Below are positions 53,601 to 61,050 of a DNA stretch of 64,000 bases, piece after piece; position 1 is the stretch's first letter; the number at the start of each line of letters is the position of its first letter. The stretch comes from Verrucomicrobiales bacterium (GTDB taxonomy: Bacteria > Verrucomicrobiota > Verrucomicrobiia > Verrucomicrobiales > DEV007). The notes under the pieces were generated by a model that worked only from the letters and a program-made list of their open reading frames with translations, was not told where the DNA came from and did no database searches. The stretch is taken from assembly GCA_029213065.1 (NCBI GenBank), contig JARGPH010000007.1, positions 95,979-159,978 of the forward strand, written 5' to 3'. Position numbers and translations under genes: made by a program.

Positions 53601-53883
53601 CCGATTTTACGATGTTGGCAACGAGCTGACGGTTGCGATCATTGTAAATATCGTCCTGCTTGCGTGAAAGTGCGAGATCGGTGACCGCTTTACCGACGGT
53701 TTCCGCGATTCTTTCCACGCTGAGATTTGTTTTTTCGTTGCCAACCTGAACGATGATTCGGGATTCAGGAAAATCTGAATGAATGCTGCCGTCACTCCAG
53801 TTGAAGCGGGGTTTCATTTCCTCGGGAGTTGCAGCGCAGCGCTGCAGCTCAAGGTCATGCTCAATAAAATTTCGATCAATCAT
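50623..53883 (-). CDS. nrdA: Ribonucleoside-diphosphate reductase, class I alpha subunit (large)
   Basis: With the ATG at 53883 it is 1086 aa, much longer than E. coli NrdA (761) because of an N-terminal extension of ATP-cone domains: a degenerate one (about 35-145), one at 160-250 (CRVIRRNGEVVAWNPNKIE) and one at 265-365 (IVLKRKDGTSDLWDG). The catalytic core has C499 (QLSSCYL), N711/C713/E715 (NLCTE) and C728, the radical-transfer YY in KTTYYLRTQ, and C-terminal CEAC (C1082, C1085) for re-reduction. It pairs with nrdB 140 bases upstream. The cones suggest strong dATP/ATP allosteric control. Confidence 0.96.
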   Translation of the reverse strand: MIDRNFIEHDLELQRCAATPEEMKPRFNWSDGSIHSDFPESRIIVQVGNEKTNLSVERIAETVGKAVTDLALSRKQDDIYNDRNRQLVANIVKSVTEMLSNKEQNEDSDGAILLSAEELSSIIEVALVKQNAHDVAKSLLHRRKSANANRTAVPTGEKPLCRVIRRNGEVVAWNPNKIEVAVRSSFLSQGMDSTPAREISNAITARIARSGQEFIRIEELQDRVQEELMRQGHFKVAESYILYRAHRSGLRSVEEIAETEAEESTQESMIVLKRKDGTSDLWDGADLRKRIEFARTGLDLCLTPEQIEQELRRAFFNEMTEADLKNTVILNAKTLIEKDGDFAKFAGRILLTYIYGEVLNWDITRDGVESLTAFHRRAFKENLVRGVEIERIAPRLLEYNLDRLADAINPTYDLDFDYLGIQTLYDRYLIINKTGGDHSRLETPQLFWMRVAMGLMIDEEGDAEAKIIDLYRLYSSRRFCSSTPTLFNAGTLHSQLSSCYLYKVDDSIESIMQRGIADNAYLSKWAGGLGGSWTSVRGTGSYIKGTNGESQGVIPFLKLHNDQLVAVNQGGKRRGSGCAYLESWHNDITDFLELRKNTGDERRRAHDMNTANWIPDLFMKRMEARENWTLFRSNEVPDLHDLYGKAFEERYIHYEAEVAAGRISGREVPAIDLWKSMLKMIFETGHPWITFKDPCNVRSPQDHAGVIHSSNLCTEITLNTSEDETAVCNLGSVVLDSHIKDDGSLDLEKLRETIRIAVRALDNVIDINFYPTPSAKNANSRHRPVGLGVMGVQNALFLRDTPFASEAAVEFNDEFMEAIAYFAYEASSDLAAERGSYSSYEGSKWSRGLLPVDTVDLLEEQRGQAIEVPRGGKMDWDSLRAKIQKQGMRNSNVLAIAPTATISNIMGSTPCIEPTFKNLFVKGNLSGDFIVLNTHLVRDLKALGLWGEEMVERLKYFDGELADIDNIPPHLKEKYATAFSIEYTWFIEAAARRQKWIDQSQSVNLFLATPDLKTLSHMYRAAWHKGLKTTYYLRTQAASNIEKATANSNKEVRIGQDAPKKEFTEAEQKACSLEALMNGEECEACQ

Positions 53884-53963
53884 TATACAATATTGTGGGG
53901 ATGTGGGATACGGGTTCGGACGGGGACAATCTGCAGGCGGGGAAAGCAAATTGCGGGATCCAA

Positions 53964-54006
53964 CAACGTTGAGCGATAGATTATTGTCAGTCACTCAACC
54001 TCGTTG
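53964..54006 (-). other. Possible stem-loop between nrdB and nrdA
   Basis: CAACG-TTGAG (53964-53973) can pair with CTCAA (53994-53998) and CGTTG (54002-54006) with a three-base bulge, just after the nrdB stop. It could alter the ratio of the two subunits. A CAATATTG palindrome at 53888-53895, just before the nrdA ATG, resembles half of an NrdR box. Confidence 0.3.
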
Positions 54007-54023
54007 AAAATTGGTAGAGTGGC

Positions 54024-55106
54024 TTAAAGATCGTCGTCGTCGACGGATGCAAGTGAGGATGACTTCTGGTAGTCGGTAACGCGTTGCTCGAAGAAGTTTG
54101 CCTCCTTCTTGATATCCATCGTTTCGGCGAGCCAGGGGAAGGGGTTCTTCACGCCCGGGTTGAGCGGCTTGAGGCCTACGCCTTCAAGTCTTCGATCTGC
54201 GATGAAATCAATGTACTGGCAGAACTCGGCAGCACTGAGGCCGACGGCACTGACGGGCAGGCAATCATTGATGAAATCTTTTTCGAGGGTAACGGCTTCA
54301 CGCATCGTTTCGGTGAGTTCCTCTTTGAACTCAGCCGTCCAGATTTCCATGTTCTCACTGATGAGATCCATGAAAAGATTTCTGAACACTTCGATGTGGT
54401 TGGACTCGTCCCTGAGTGTGTAGCGGAACATCTGTCCGATGCCGGGGAATTTGTTTTGACGATAGAGGCTCAGAATCATGCCGAAGAGACCGTAAAACTG
54501 GGTTCCCTCCATGCACTGACCGAACACAAAAATGTTGCGGGCGAGGGCCTTCTTATTGGCCGGGTCAGTGAGATCGATATCGCGACGAAGGGCGTGCGAG
54601 GTGCGTGTCACGAATTCATTCTTAGCCTTGATCGTCGGGATCTGCTCGAACATAGACTCGCACTCATGCGGGTTGATTCCGAGACTGCTGATCATGTAGA
54701 GAAGGCTGTCCGCGTGGATATTTTCTTCGTGGGCGTGACGACCGAGAATGAGTTTCAACTCAGGAGCGGTCACGAGTTCACGAACCACATGGATGATGTT
54801 GTCACCGACGATGCCTTCCGCTGCAGAGAAGTAACCGATTCCCATACGGATGATCCAACGTTCGCTCTCGCTGAGCTCACTGCCCTGCCACTGCTCGATA
54901 TCCTTTTGCATCTGGATATCTTCGGGCTCCCAATGGTTTGCCTTCATCGTGCGATAAAGGTCATAGGCCCACTGATATTTCAATGGGAGGAGATTGAAGG
55001 CAAAGGTCTTGCGACCGTTGATAATCTTTTTGGCAGCGTAAGCTTCTTCAGCTTTGTCCTGGTCGAGGACGAATTTACGATCTCCAATGGTGAATGTTTT
55101 ATCCAT
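54024..55106 (-). CDS. nrdB: Ribonucleotide reductase R2 subunit, class Ic-like (no radical tyrosine)
   Basis: With the ATG at 55106 the protein is 360 aa. The six metal ligands are E97 (FSAAEGIVGDN), E128 and H131 (EENIH), E200 (GQCMEG), E234 and H237 (RDESNH). The first ligand is Glu rather than Asp, as in the Chlamydia class Ic protein. The residue four after the ligand His, where Tyr122 sits in E. coli and Phe127 in Chlamydia, is Leu135 (codon CTT, in IHADSLLYM). This predicts a Mn/Fe cofactor as the stable oxidant instead of a tyrosyl radical. The C-terminal DYQKSSSL carries the transfer Tyr. Confidence 0.93.
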   Translation of the reverse strand: MDKTFTIGDRKFVLDQDKAEEAYAAKKIINGRKTFAFNLLPLKYQWAYDLYRTMKANHWEPEDIQMQKDIEQWQGSELSESERWIIRMGIGYFSAAEGIVGDNIIHVVRELVTAPELKLILGRHAHEENIHADSLLYMISSLGINPHECESMFEQIPTIKAKNEFVTRTSHALRRDIDLTDPANKKALARNIFVFGQCMEGTQFYGLFGMILSLYRQNKFPGIGQMFRYTLRDESNHIEVFRNLFMDLISENMEIWTAEFKEELTETMREAVTLEKDFINDCLPVSAVGLSAAEFCQYIDFIADRRLEGVGLKPLNPGVKNPFPWLAETMDIKKEANFFEQRVTDYQKSSSLASVDDDDL

Positions 55107-55241
55107 ATAAGGGTGAATTAAGGTGGGATGTTGCGGTATTCGGGACGGGTTGGCCAAGAAATAATCGAGATTGCTTCCTGGATTAAAATCAGGCAACTTT
55201 CTAGAATTTTGAGTATTGCTATCGACTGGCGAATACCCAAA

Positions 55242-55270
55242 ATAACAGGAATTTGAACGATTTAATCCAA
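55242..55270 (-). promoter_or_regulatory. Candidate promoter of nrdB-nrdA
   Basis: On the minus strand TTGGAT (55265-55270) and TGTTAT (55242-55247) are 17 bases apart, giving a leader of about 130 bases before nrdB. The NrdR-like boxes lie just upstream of it. Read by eye. Confidence 0.35.
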
Positions 55271-55288
55271 CTCAGATGGTATTGTAAA

Positions 55289-55336
55289 AACACCATATCT
55301 GGGTGTTGGGAGAACAACATGCACAATATGTTGTGG
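55289..55336. promoter_or_regulatory. Tandem NrdR-like boxes upstream of nrdB
   Basis: Box 1 is AACACC-ATATCTG-GGTGTT (55289-55307), an interrupted palindrome. Box 2 is GCACAATATGTTGTGG (55321-55336), which matches 14 of 16 positions of the NrdR consensus ACACWATATMTWGTGT and lies inside a larger dyad (GAACAAC at 55312-55318 and GTTGTTC at 55336-55342). Centres are about 31 bases apart, the spacing known for NrdR box pairs. The 443-base gap 55107-55549 holds only these, the candidate promoter and a terminator. Confidence 0.6.
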
Positions 55337-55491
55337 TTGTTCAAGATTAAACTGAATCGTAATCGCAATTTTCCTTCAAACCCTTATCCTTTAAGCATTC
55401 TGTTGTAAGTGAGTTAAATTCTTTGATCTGTTTTACCTGAAATTCAGTTAAATCAAAGCAATTTGGAGACCATTCGGAGTGATTCGTACAC

Positions 55492-55520
55492 AAAAAAGCG
55501 GGCTGCGTTAACAGCCCGCT
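55492..55520 (-). terminator. Intrinsic terminator after sod
   Basis: Minus strand: AGCGGGCTG (55512-55520) pairs with CAGCCCGCT (55497-55505) around TTAACG, followed by a run of T (55492-55497). It is 29 bases downstream of the superoxide dismutase stop. Confidence 0.9.
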
Positions 55521-55549
55521 CAAATCGCTGAATCAGCGAGTTGGAAAGG

Positions 55550-56179
55550 TTACCCTTTGGCGGCTTCGAACTTGTCGTTTACAGCATTCCAGTTAACGAC
55601 GTTCCAGAAAGCATCAGCGTAATCCGGACGGCGATTCTGGTAGTTGAGGTAGTAGGCGTGCTCCCAGACATCGAGCCCGATGATGGGGGTGCATCCGCAG
55701 CAGCCGGCGGCATCACCCATGAGAGGGTTGTCCTGATTGGGGGTGCTTGTCACCGCGAGGGTTCCGTCGGCTTTAACGCAGACCCAGGCCCAACCTGAAC
55801 CGAAGCGAGTCAGCGCTGCCTTCTTGAACGCTTCTTTGAGTCCGTCGAGTGATCCGAAAGCGGCGTCGATCGCGGCTGAGAGCTCTGCAGAGGGAGCTCC
55901 ACCGTCAGGGCTGAGGATTTCCCAGAAAAGTGTGTGGTTTGCGTGCCCACCGCCATTGTTGCGAACCGCACCGCGGATATCTTCAGGCACGGAGTCAAGA
56001 TCTGAGATCAGCTCCAAAATGCTTTTTGATTCGAGATCTGCCTTGCCGTCGATCGCTCCGTTGAGGTTCGCGATGTAGGTTGCGTGGTGCTTTCCGTGAT
56101 GGATTTCCATCGTTGTCGCGTCGATGTGCGGCTCGAGAGCGTCTTTAGCGAATGAGAGTTCAGGTAATTCGTGTGCCAT
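55550..56179 (-). CDS. sod: Superoxide dismutase, Fe/Mn family
   Basis: A 209-aa enzyme that converts superoxide to peroxide and oxygen. Metal ligands are H27 (MEIHHGKHH), H82 ([11 protein letters not shown]), D170 and H174 (DVWEHAYYL). The GGGHANH with TPNQDNPLM pairing is typical of Mn or cambialistic forms. A three-cysteine insert (GCCGC, C160, C161 and C163) lies just before the DVWEHAYY block, where most relatives have a short Gly/Thr loop. No signal peptide, so cytoplasmic. It is followed by a strong terminator. Confidence 0.96.
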   Translation of the reverse strand: MAHELPELSFAKDALEPHIDATTMEIHHGKHHATYIANLNGAIDGKADLESKSILELISDLDSVPEDIRGAVRNNGGGHANHTLFWEILSPDGGAPSAELSAAIDAAFGSLDGLKEAFKKAALTRFGSGWAWVCVKADGTLAVTSTPNQDNPLMGDAAGCCGCTPIIGLDVWEHAYYLNYQNRRPDYADAFWNVVNWNAVNDKFEAAKG

Positions 56180-56353
56180 AATGAGATTTTTGTAGATCGT
56201 TGCCTTTGGTGGTGTCGCAAATTGACGACACAGGTAATGAGATACCTTCCGGCCTTGTTGTCAAAAGACGTTACGCGGGGATTGGCGAAATCGAGGCGAT
56301 TTCTTCGCGTAATAGCGTGAGGAGCCTGATTGGGGAGGGGCTTTACCGCGAAA

Positions 56354-57109
56354 CTAAAAGAGGTAAACCGGCATAGGCACGTTGATCGCATTGTTGGCGA
56401 GATCGATGCCCTCTGACTCTTCGATGGAGCTCACCGTGTTATTTGTGAGATCAATCGTGACGCGACCGGATTCGACTTCCACGTATTGGGTGACAGGAAC
56501 GGGATGGCCAAACGAGTCGTATCCAATCGCGGTTTGGGGAACCCGCTCATAGGAAATATACTCGAGCGAATCGGTGCGGCCTTCGGTGTCGACTTTCGAG
56601 CTTCTTTTGTCAGGAGGGCCAATCGAGGCAATGACTTCATCCACTGTCATCCCCAATGCCACCTGATGGTTTTCGATCAGTTCCTCGACGACCTGATAGC
56701 GTTCGTAGTAGTGTTTCAGATTCGCCTCAAATGACTCAGGAAGGCCTGTCACGGCGGCTTTACTGACCCAGCCGGCGACTTGTCCCTGTTTTGCTTTTCC
56801 TCTGACGCGATAGGCTTTCTCACTTACCGCGAGGAGCTCGGCGTTTTGATTTTCAAGCAAGTTCCCCATCCAGCGGTCAGCGGAGAGGGTCGAATAAATG
56901 GGGGCCGTCTTTGAAATTCTCACGACGACTTTGTCAGCAACCATGCCGTCGAGGTAGATGGCCCCTTTTTCAGGGATCAGTTTGCTTTTGCTCCGGTCCT
57001 CCCGCTCGATTGTCACAAAGCCGGGGCGTCTCAGTTGGGCTTCTGCGGGCAGGAAGGCCGAAAATAGAAACAGGAGGCAGGAGAGGGTGATGATAGCCTT
57101 GAATTTCAT
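56354..57109 (-). CDS. Secreted protein with SH3-like and BamE/SmpA-like parts
   Basis: With the ATG at 57109 the protein is 251 aa with signal peptide MKFKAIITLSCLLFLFSAFLPAEA. Residues about 45-125 (VVVRISKTAPIYSTLSADRWMGNLLENQ, YRVRGKAKQGQVAGWVSKAAVTGL) read like a bacterial SH3-type domain. Residues 145-235 (LGMTVDEVIASIGPPDKRSSKVDTEG and VESGRVTIDLTNNTVSSIEE) have the SmpA/OmlA/BamE-like pattern G-M-x-x-x-E-V-x-x-x-x-G-x-P. A cell-envelope role is plausible but unproved. The longer frame upstream adds 45 non-conserved residues. Confidence 0.78.
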   Translation of the reverse strand: MKFKAIITLSCLLFLFSAFLPAEAQLRRPGFVTIEREDRSKSKLIPEKGAIYLDGMVADKVVVRISKTAPIYSTLSADRWMGNLLENQNAELLAVSEKAYRVRGKAKQGQVAGWVSKAAVTGLPESFEANLKHYYERYQVVEELIENHQVALGMTVDEVIASIGPPDKRSSKVDTEGRTDSLEYISYERVPQTAIGYDSFGHPVPVTQYVEVESGRVTIDLTNNTVSSIEESEGIDLANNAINVPMPVYLF

Positions 57110-57457
57110 GGTAAGCCGAGTGGGACTGAGGGCGCTTCTGCGAACATCTCGAACGACGCTTCGCTTCTGTTTACAAGACGTTTGCACCCCGTTGGTTAGG
57201 TGGATTATCTCCGATTTAAGACGGTTCGACAAGAAATTCCCCAAAGCGTTCGTTCGTTTCCCCGGAATGCGCGAGAGGCTGAATAAATCTCATTCAGTAA
57301 AATTATCTTCGGTGGGAATCAAAGATGCGAATTTTATTGAAAATTTGAATTATTGTCATAATTTTTAGACTGATAGGAGATTTAATAGAGGTGTGCCGCC
57401 GCGTTCAGCTGGATGCATGGGCCTTGAGGTGCCTCTGAAACCGACAGCGATACGAAC
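57110..57457. other. Divergent intergenic spacer, no gene seen
   Basis: 348 bases between two divergent secreted-protein genes. The right part (57290-57395) is AT-rich with TTGAAA/TAATTT-like elements, which could be a promoter for the GH26-like gene, but I cannot choose one. No tRNA, terminator or ORF with support. Confidence 0.4.
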
Positions 57458-59281
57458 ATGAAGCCAATCCGGACAAAACACACTTTCACCGTGGGAAGAA
57501 TACTCTTCCGGAGCGCCGCGATATTCCTTCTCGCGGTCTCGGTGACCAATCTCGTCGCGGATGAGAAGACCCGTTTCGGGCTTCTCACCGGCGATGGCGC
57601 TACTGATAAATTTCTCCAGTGGGAAAAGTGGACCGGTGACCGGGTCAGAGCGGTCGGTGAAAATTTATCCGCCCGAACCTGGGATGATTTTTCAGCGAAA
57701 GACCCTGACTCAGCTATCGCGACTACCCTGACTGCGTGGGAAACTGCGTTGCGGGATCACAAGGAGGGGATCGAGCAGGGTGATTTACTCATGGAGTTTT
57801 CGATTCCGCTCTTCCCGGAGGTAGCTGCAGGAGAGGGCGTGCCATATCGGGAAATCGAGGATCGCTGGACCGCCGGAGCGGAAGGGGAGTTTAACGAGCA
57901 CTTTCGCGATCTCGCAGAGACCCTGGTCCGGAGTGGGTGGGGCGGTGCTCACCTTCGTCCCGCTCCCGGCTTTGGGGTCGAATCGGATCGCTCACGGTGG
58001 GGAATCCGCGACACCCCGGAGAACTGGCCGTCGTTTAAGGCGTTTTGGAAGCAGATTCACGAGACGATGATGAGCGTTGAGGGGGCGGACTTCAAATGGG
58101 TCTGGTCCAGCACCCTGGAGGGGAATGAGGGGGAATTTGATCCTGTCGAGGTGGCGTGGCCCGGCGACGCATTCGTCGATCTTGTCAGTGTGGTTGCTCT
58201 TGATCAGTCGGAGCGGTATTACCGGCAGCAATATGAAAGCGAAGCGCCGGCGCAGGATTGGTTTTCATTGCAGCGGTGGAACTGGGAGGAGAAGGCCTAT
58301 GGAGTGGTGCGGGATGCCTCTACCGGGCAAGTTCTCTCTGATTCGGTTTCAAATCTCTCGGCTCTCTATGACTTCGCGAAGGCGAAGGGAAAAGGTTTCG
58401 CGATCAGTGAGTGGGGTGTCGTTCGGGGGGATTGCTTTCCGAAGGATGAAATCCGGGGCGGAAATGACAATCCACGGTTTGTCGAAGCGATGTCCCGTTG
58501 GATTTCGGAACGGGAGGTGGATTACGCGCTCTACTCCGAAAAGTTCTCAAGCTCAATGTCGTTGGGAAATCGTGATCATTCGATTCTTCCGGATTACTGG
58601 AACCGGAAGGGGGCGAATCTGAATGCGATTCATCCGGAGGTGGTCGGCAATCCACTCAGCTCTATTCAGTATTTGGAATGCATTCATCGGCGGTTGCCGG
58701 AAGGGTTCAGGCCCGGTGGAGTTGATGCCCCCATTCTTACGTTCGAAACCTTCGGTGAAGGTGTTTCAAGTCTGTGGGAGCTCGAAGGGCCCTGGGAAGT
58801 GAGGCGCGGTGCTCTCCATGTCGTGAACAATAGTGAGGATGAGCAGGCAATTGCGAAAATGAAGACCCCTTCGATCAATCGTCAGACGATGGAGTTTCAG
58901 TTGCTTGTCGCGAGCGAAGGGGAGGGCGTGTATCTGCAGGTGGGCCGCTGGAGGCTCCGGGTCAGTCTTCTCAGTGACGGCCGGCTCGGGCTTGTGAGTT
59001 TGTTCGATACGGATGCGGCCGAGGCGGTTACAACCAGTCTGGTGGGGAACCCCTTCGTGATCGGTGAAATCTATGTGCCGGTGAAAATGGAGATTCACCC
59101 GCTGGGCGTTACGGTCCGGGTGGGGGATGAGCTGCTCGTGCATCATGAGACCCAATCGGAATTGGAAATGTCGATGGATCTCAAAGTCATTGCCGGGGTC
59201 GGCGCTTCGGTCTTTTTGAAGTCCCTTGAAGTGCGCGGAGGGGATAAGCCAACTGCCACTCCACCATCGGAGGGGTTGTGA
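57458..59281 (+). CDS. GH26-like secreted protein with altered acid/base site and C-terminal beta-sandwich
   Basis: A 607-aa exported protein (hydrophobic signal at residues 18-33). Residues about 36-400 follow the GH26 order: WGGAHLRPAPGFG (161-173), FKAFWKQIHETMMSVEGADFKWVWS, the AWPGDAFVDLVSV strand and FAISEWGVV with nucleophile-position E318. In active GH26 enzymes the first motif reads R-x-x-x-E-x-N-G; here a Gly (G171) holds the acid/base Glu place. Residues about 435-597 form a beta-rich sandwich. Hence polysaccharide binding or an altered activity is likely; family membership itself is inferred by motif order. Confidence 0.68.
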   Translation: MKPIRTKHTFTVGRILFRSAAIFLLAVSVTNLVADEKTRFGLLTGDGATDKFLQWEKWTGDRVRAVGENLSARTWDDFSAKDPDSAIATTLTAWETALRDHKEGIEQGDLLMEFSIPLFPEVAAGEGVPYREIEDRWTAGAEGEFNEHFRDLAETLVRSGWGGAHLRPAPGFGVESDRSRWGIRDTPENWPSFKAFWKQIHETMMSVEGADFKWVWSSTLEGNEGEFDPVEVAWPGDAFVDLVSVVALDQSERYYRQQYESEAPAQDWFSLQRWNWEEKAYGVVRDASTGQVLSDSVSNLSALYDFAKAKGKGFAISEWGVVRGDCFPKDEIRGGNDNPRFVEAMSRWISEREVDYALYSEKFSSSMSLGNRDHSILPDYWNRKGANLNAIHPEVVGNPLSSIQYLECIHRRLPEGFRPGGVDAPILTFETFGEGVSSLWELEGPWEVRRGALHVVNNSEDEQAIAKMKTPSINRQTMEFQLLVASEGEGVYLQVGRWRLRVSLLSDGRLGLVSLFDTDAAEAVTTSLVGNPFVIGEIYVPVKMEIHPLGVTVRVGDELLVHHETQSELEMSMDLKVIAGVGASVFLKSLEVRGGDKPTATPPSEGL

Positions 59282-59290
59282 GGGAGGACG

Positions 59291-59320
59291 AAAAAACCGG
59301 CAACGCTTCCGCATTGCCGG
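59291..59320 (-). terminator. Intrinsic terminator after the RNase E/G gene
   Basis: Minus strand: CCGGCAATGC, GGAA tetraloop, GCGTTGCCGG (59297-59320, one G-T pair) then TTTTTT (59291-59296). It lies 38 bases after the RNase gene stop. Confidence 0.92.
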
Positions 59321-59357
59321 CTCTTCATTTGAATTATTCTCACGGAGAGGGACGCGA

Positions 59358-60959
59358 CTACTCGCGAATCTCTTTCTGTGTTTTTGCATCCGCGATGACA
59401 ACCTGCTCGCGGTAGTAGGAGGCATCGCTTCGGAACGTGAGGCGTGCATTGTGGCGGCGCTCAAGCTCCGCGAAAAGCTCGCCGTCGTGGGTGCGAAGCC
59501 GCTCCATCACATCCGGGTGGACGATAACAAGAAGCTCGCGGCCCTGATTCTCACTCTTGGCGAGGGTTCCGTTGATACGGCGCTGAAGCTCCACGCTCAT
59601 TGACTCGGCACTCTTGACCAGTCCGCGGCCCTGACAGAAGTGGCAGGGTTCGTTCACGGTGATATTAAGGCTTTCGTGAAGTCGCTGGCGTGTCATCTCC
59701 ATCAGTCCCAGCTGGGAAATCTGAAGCACGTGTGTCTTCGCCTTGTCATTCTTGAGACCTTCACGCATGACCTTGTAGACCGCCATCTGGTCGCGACGGG
59801 ATTTCATGTCGATCAAGTCGACAACGATCAGTCCGCCGATGTTCCGAAGTCTCAGCTGACGTGCCACTTCTTCGGCGGCTTCGATATTGGTTTGGAGGAT
59901 CATTTTGTCCTTCGTCTTGGCGCGACCGGTGTTCACATCGATGGCGATGAGTGCCTCGGTTTCGTCGATGACGAGATAGCCGCCGCTGGGGAGCCATACT
60001 TGACGGAAGAAAGCATTATCGATCTGGCGCTGAATTCCCAGTTTTTCAAAAATCGGTGTATTCGTCTGAAAATGCTGAATGCGTCCGCGTGAACGGCGGG
60101 AGATCACGCCGATGAGGTCTCTCATGCGCTCGGCTGCCTCGGCGTTGTCGCAGAGGACTTCGTCGATTTCGTCGGTGAGAAAATCACGAACCGTCCGCTC
60201 GATGAGATCCGGCTCCTGGAAAACACAAGCTGGTGCTTTGCAGGTTGCCGCTTTCTCCTCCACTTCTCTCCATTCCTCAACGAGGATGGCGAGGTCTCTT
60301 ACGAAGTATCGGACTTTCTGGCCGGAGGATACCGTGCGGAGAATCACGCCCATCTTTTCCGGAACGGTGAGCTTCTCGCTCATAATTTTGCGGAGCCTTG
60401 CGCGTTCTTTTGGATCCTCGATCTTACGGGAAATACCGAGTTGGTCATTGCGCGGCATCAGTACCATGTAGCGGCCCGGAAGCGAAATGTTAGTGGTGAT
60501 ACGGGGGCCCTTCGTTCCGATCGGTCCTTTCGTGACCTGCACGAGAACTTCGGATCCGACCGGGTAAAGGCCGGGGATGTCTTTCGACTGGATGCGGCCT
60601 TTGCGCTGCTTGCCTTTGCCGCCCCGCCCCTGGTTTCCACCGCCGCCTTTGCCGCGTTGGATTTCCTCAAGGCCGGAATCGAGTGCTTCCGGAATCGCAT
60701 CCCAGAAGTGGAGGAATGCGTTCTTTTCGAGACCGATGTCAACGAACATGGCACTGAGGCCCGGTTCGATATTGCGAATGATACCTTTGAAAACCGAGCC
60801 GACGATGTTGTCGTCGTTGGCCCGTTCCACGGTATATTCTTCCAGAGAGCCGTGCTCGAGTAGGGCTACCCGGGTCTCTAATTTTTCGCAATTGACTACA
60901 ATTTTGTTTCCTTCTGCTAATTTTTTTGGACCGAAAAACTTACGGATTTTGCTAAACAT
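59358..60959 (-). CDS. rng: Ribonuclease E/G
   Basis: A 533-aa Rne/Rng family endoribonuclease that cuts single-stranded AU-rich RNA, in rRNA processing and mRNA decay. The S1 domain (about 40-165) holds a Gly/Lys/Arg-rich insert (residues 101-121, RGKGGGGNQGRGGKGKQRKG). Catalytic Asp residues are D341 (DVNTG) and D381/D384 (DLIDM). The zinc link is CHFC at 439-442. Length is RNase G-like, with no long C-terminal degradosome scaffold. It is 91 bases after mrdA, in the order mreC-mreD-mrdA-rng. Confidence 0.95.
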   Translation of the reverse strand: MFSKIRKFFGPKKLAEGNKIVVNCEKLETRVALLEHGSLEEYTVERANDDNIVGSVFKGIIRNIEPGLSAMFVDIGLEKNAFLHFWDAIPEALDSGLEEIQRGKGGGGNQGRGGKGKQRKGRIQSKDIPGLYPVGSEVLVQVTKGPIGTKGPRITTNISLPGRYMVLMPRNDQLGISRKIEDPKERARLRKIMSEKLTVPEKMGVILRTVSSGQKVRYFVRDLAILVEEWREVEEKAATCKAPACVFQEPDLIERTVRDFLTDEIDEVLCDNAEAAERMRDLIGVISRRSRGRIQHFQTNTPIFEKLGIQRQIDNAFFRQVWLPSGGYLVIDETEALIAIDVNTGRAKTKDKMILQTNIEAAEEVARQLRLRNIGGLIVVDLIDMKSRRDQMAVYKVMREGLKNDKAKTHVLQISQLGLMEMTRQRLHESLNITVNEPCHFCQGRGLVKSAESMSVELQRRINGTLAKSENQGRELLVIVHPDVMERLRTHDGELFAELERRHNARLTFRSDASYYREQVVIADAKTQKEIRE

Positions 60960-61050
60960 GATGAGATTAAAGATCGAAGTTGAAAAAAGAATACGGAACT
61001 GCCGTGACTGCGCTCCGGACGGAATAGGAAGTGATAGACGGAATGAGTTC

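Noticed and set aside
54084..55121. 345-residue open frame opposite nrdB
   Set aside because: It is a shadow of nrdB, whose metal ligands are all present on the other strand.
55312..55342. GAACAAC/GTTGTTC dyad as a LexA box
   Set aside because: The arms are 17 bases apart, while known LexA sites of this kind have about four; the nrd context favours NrdR.
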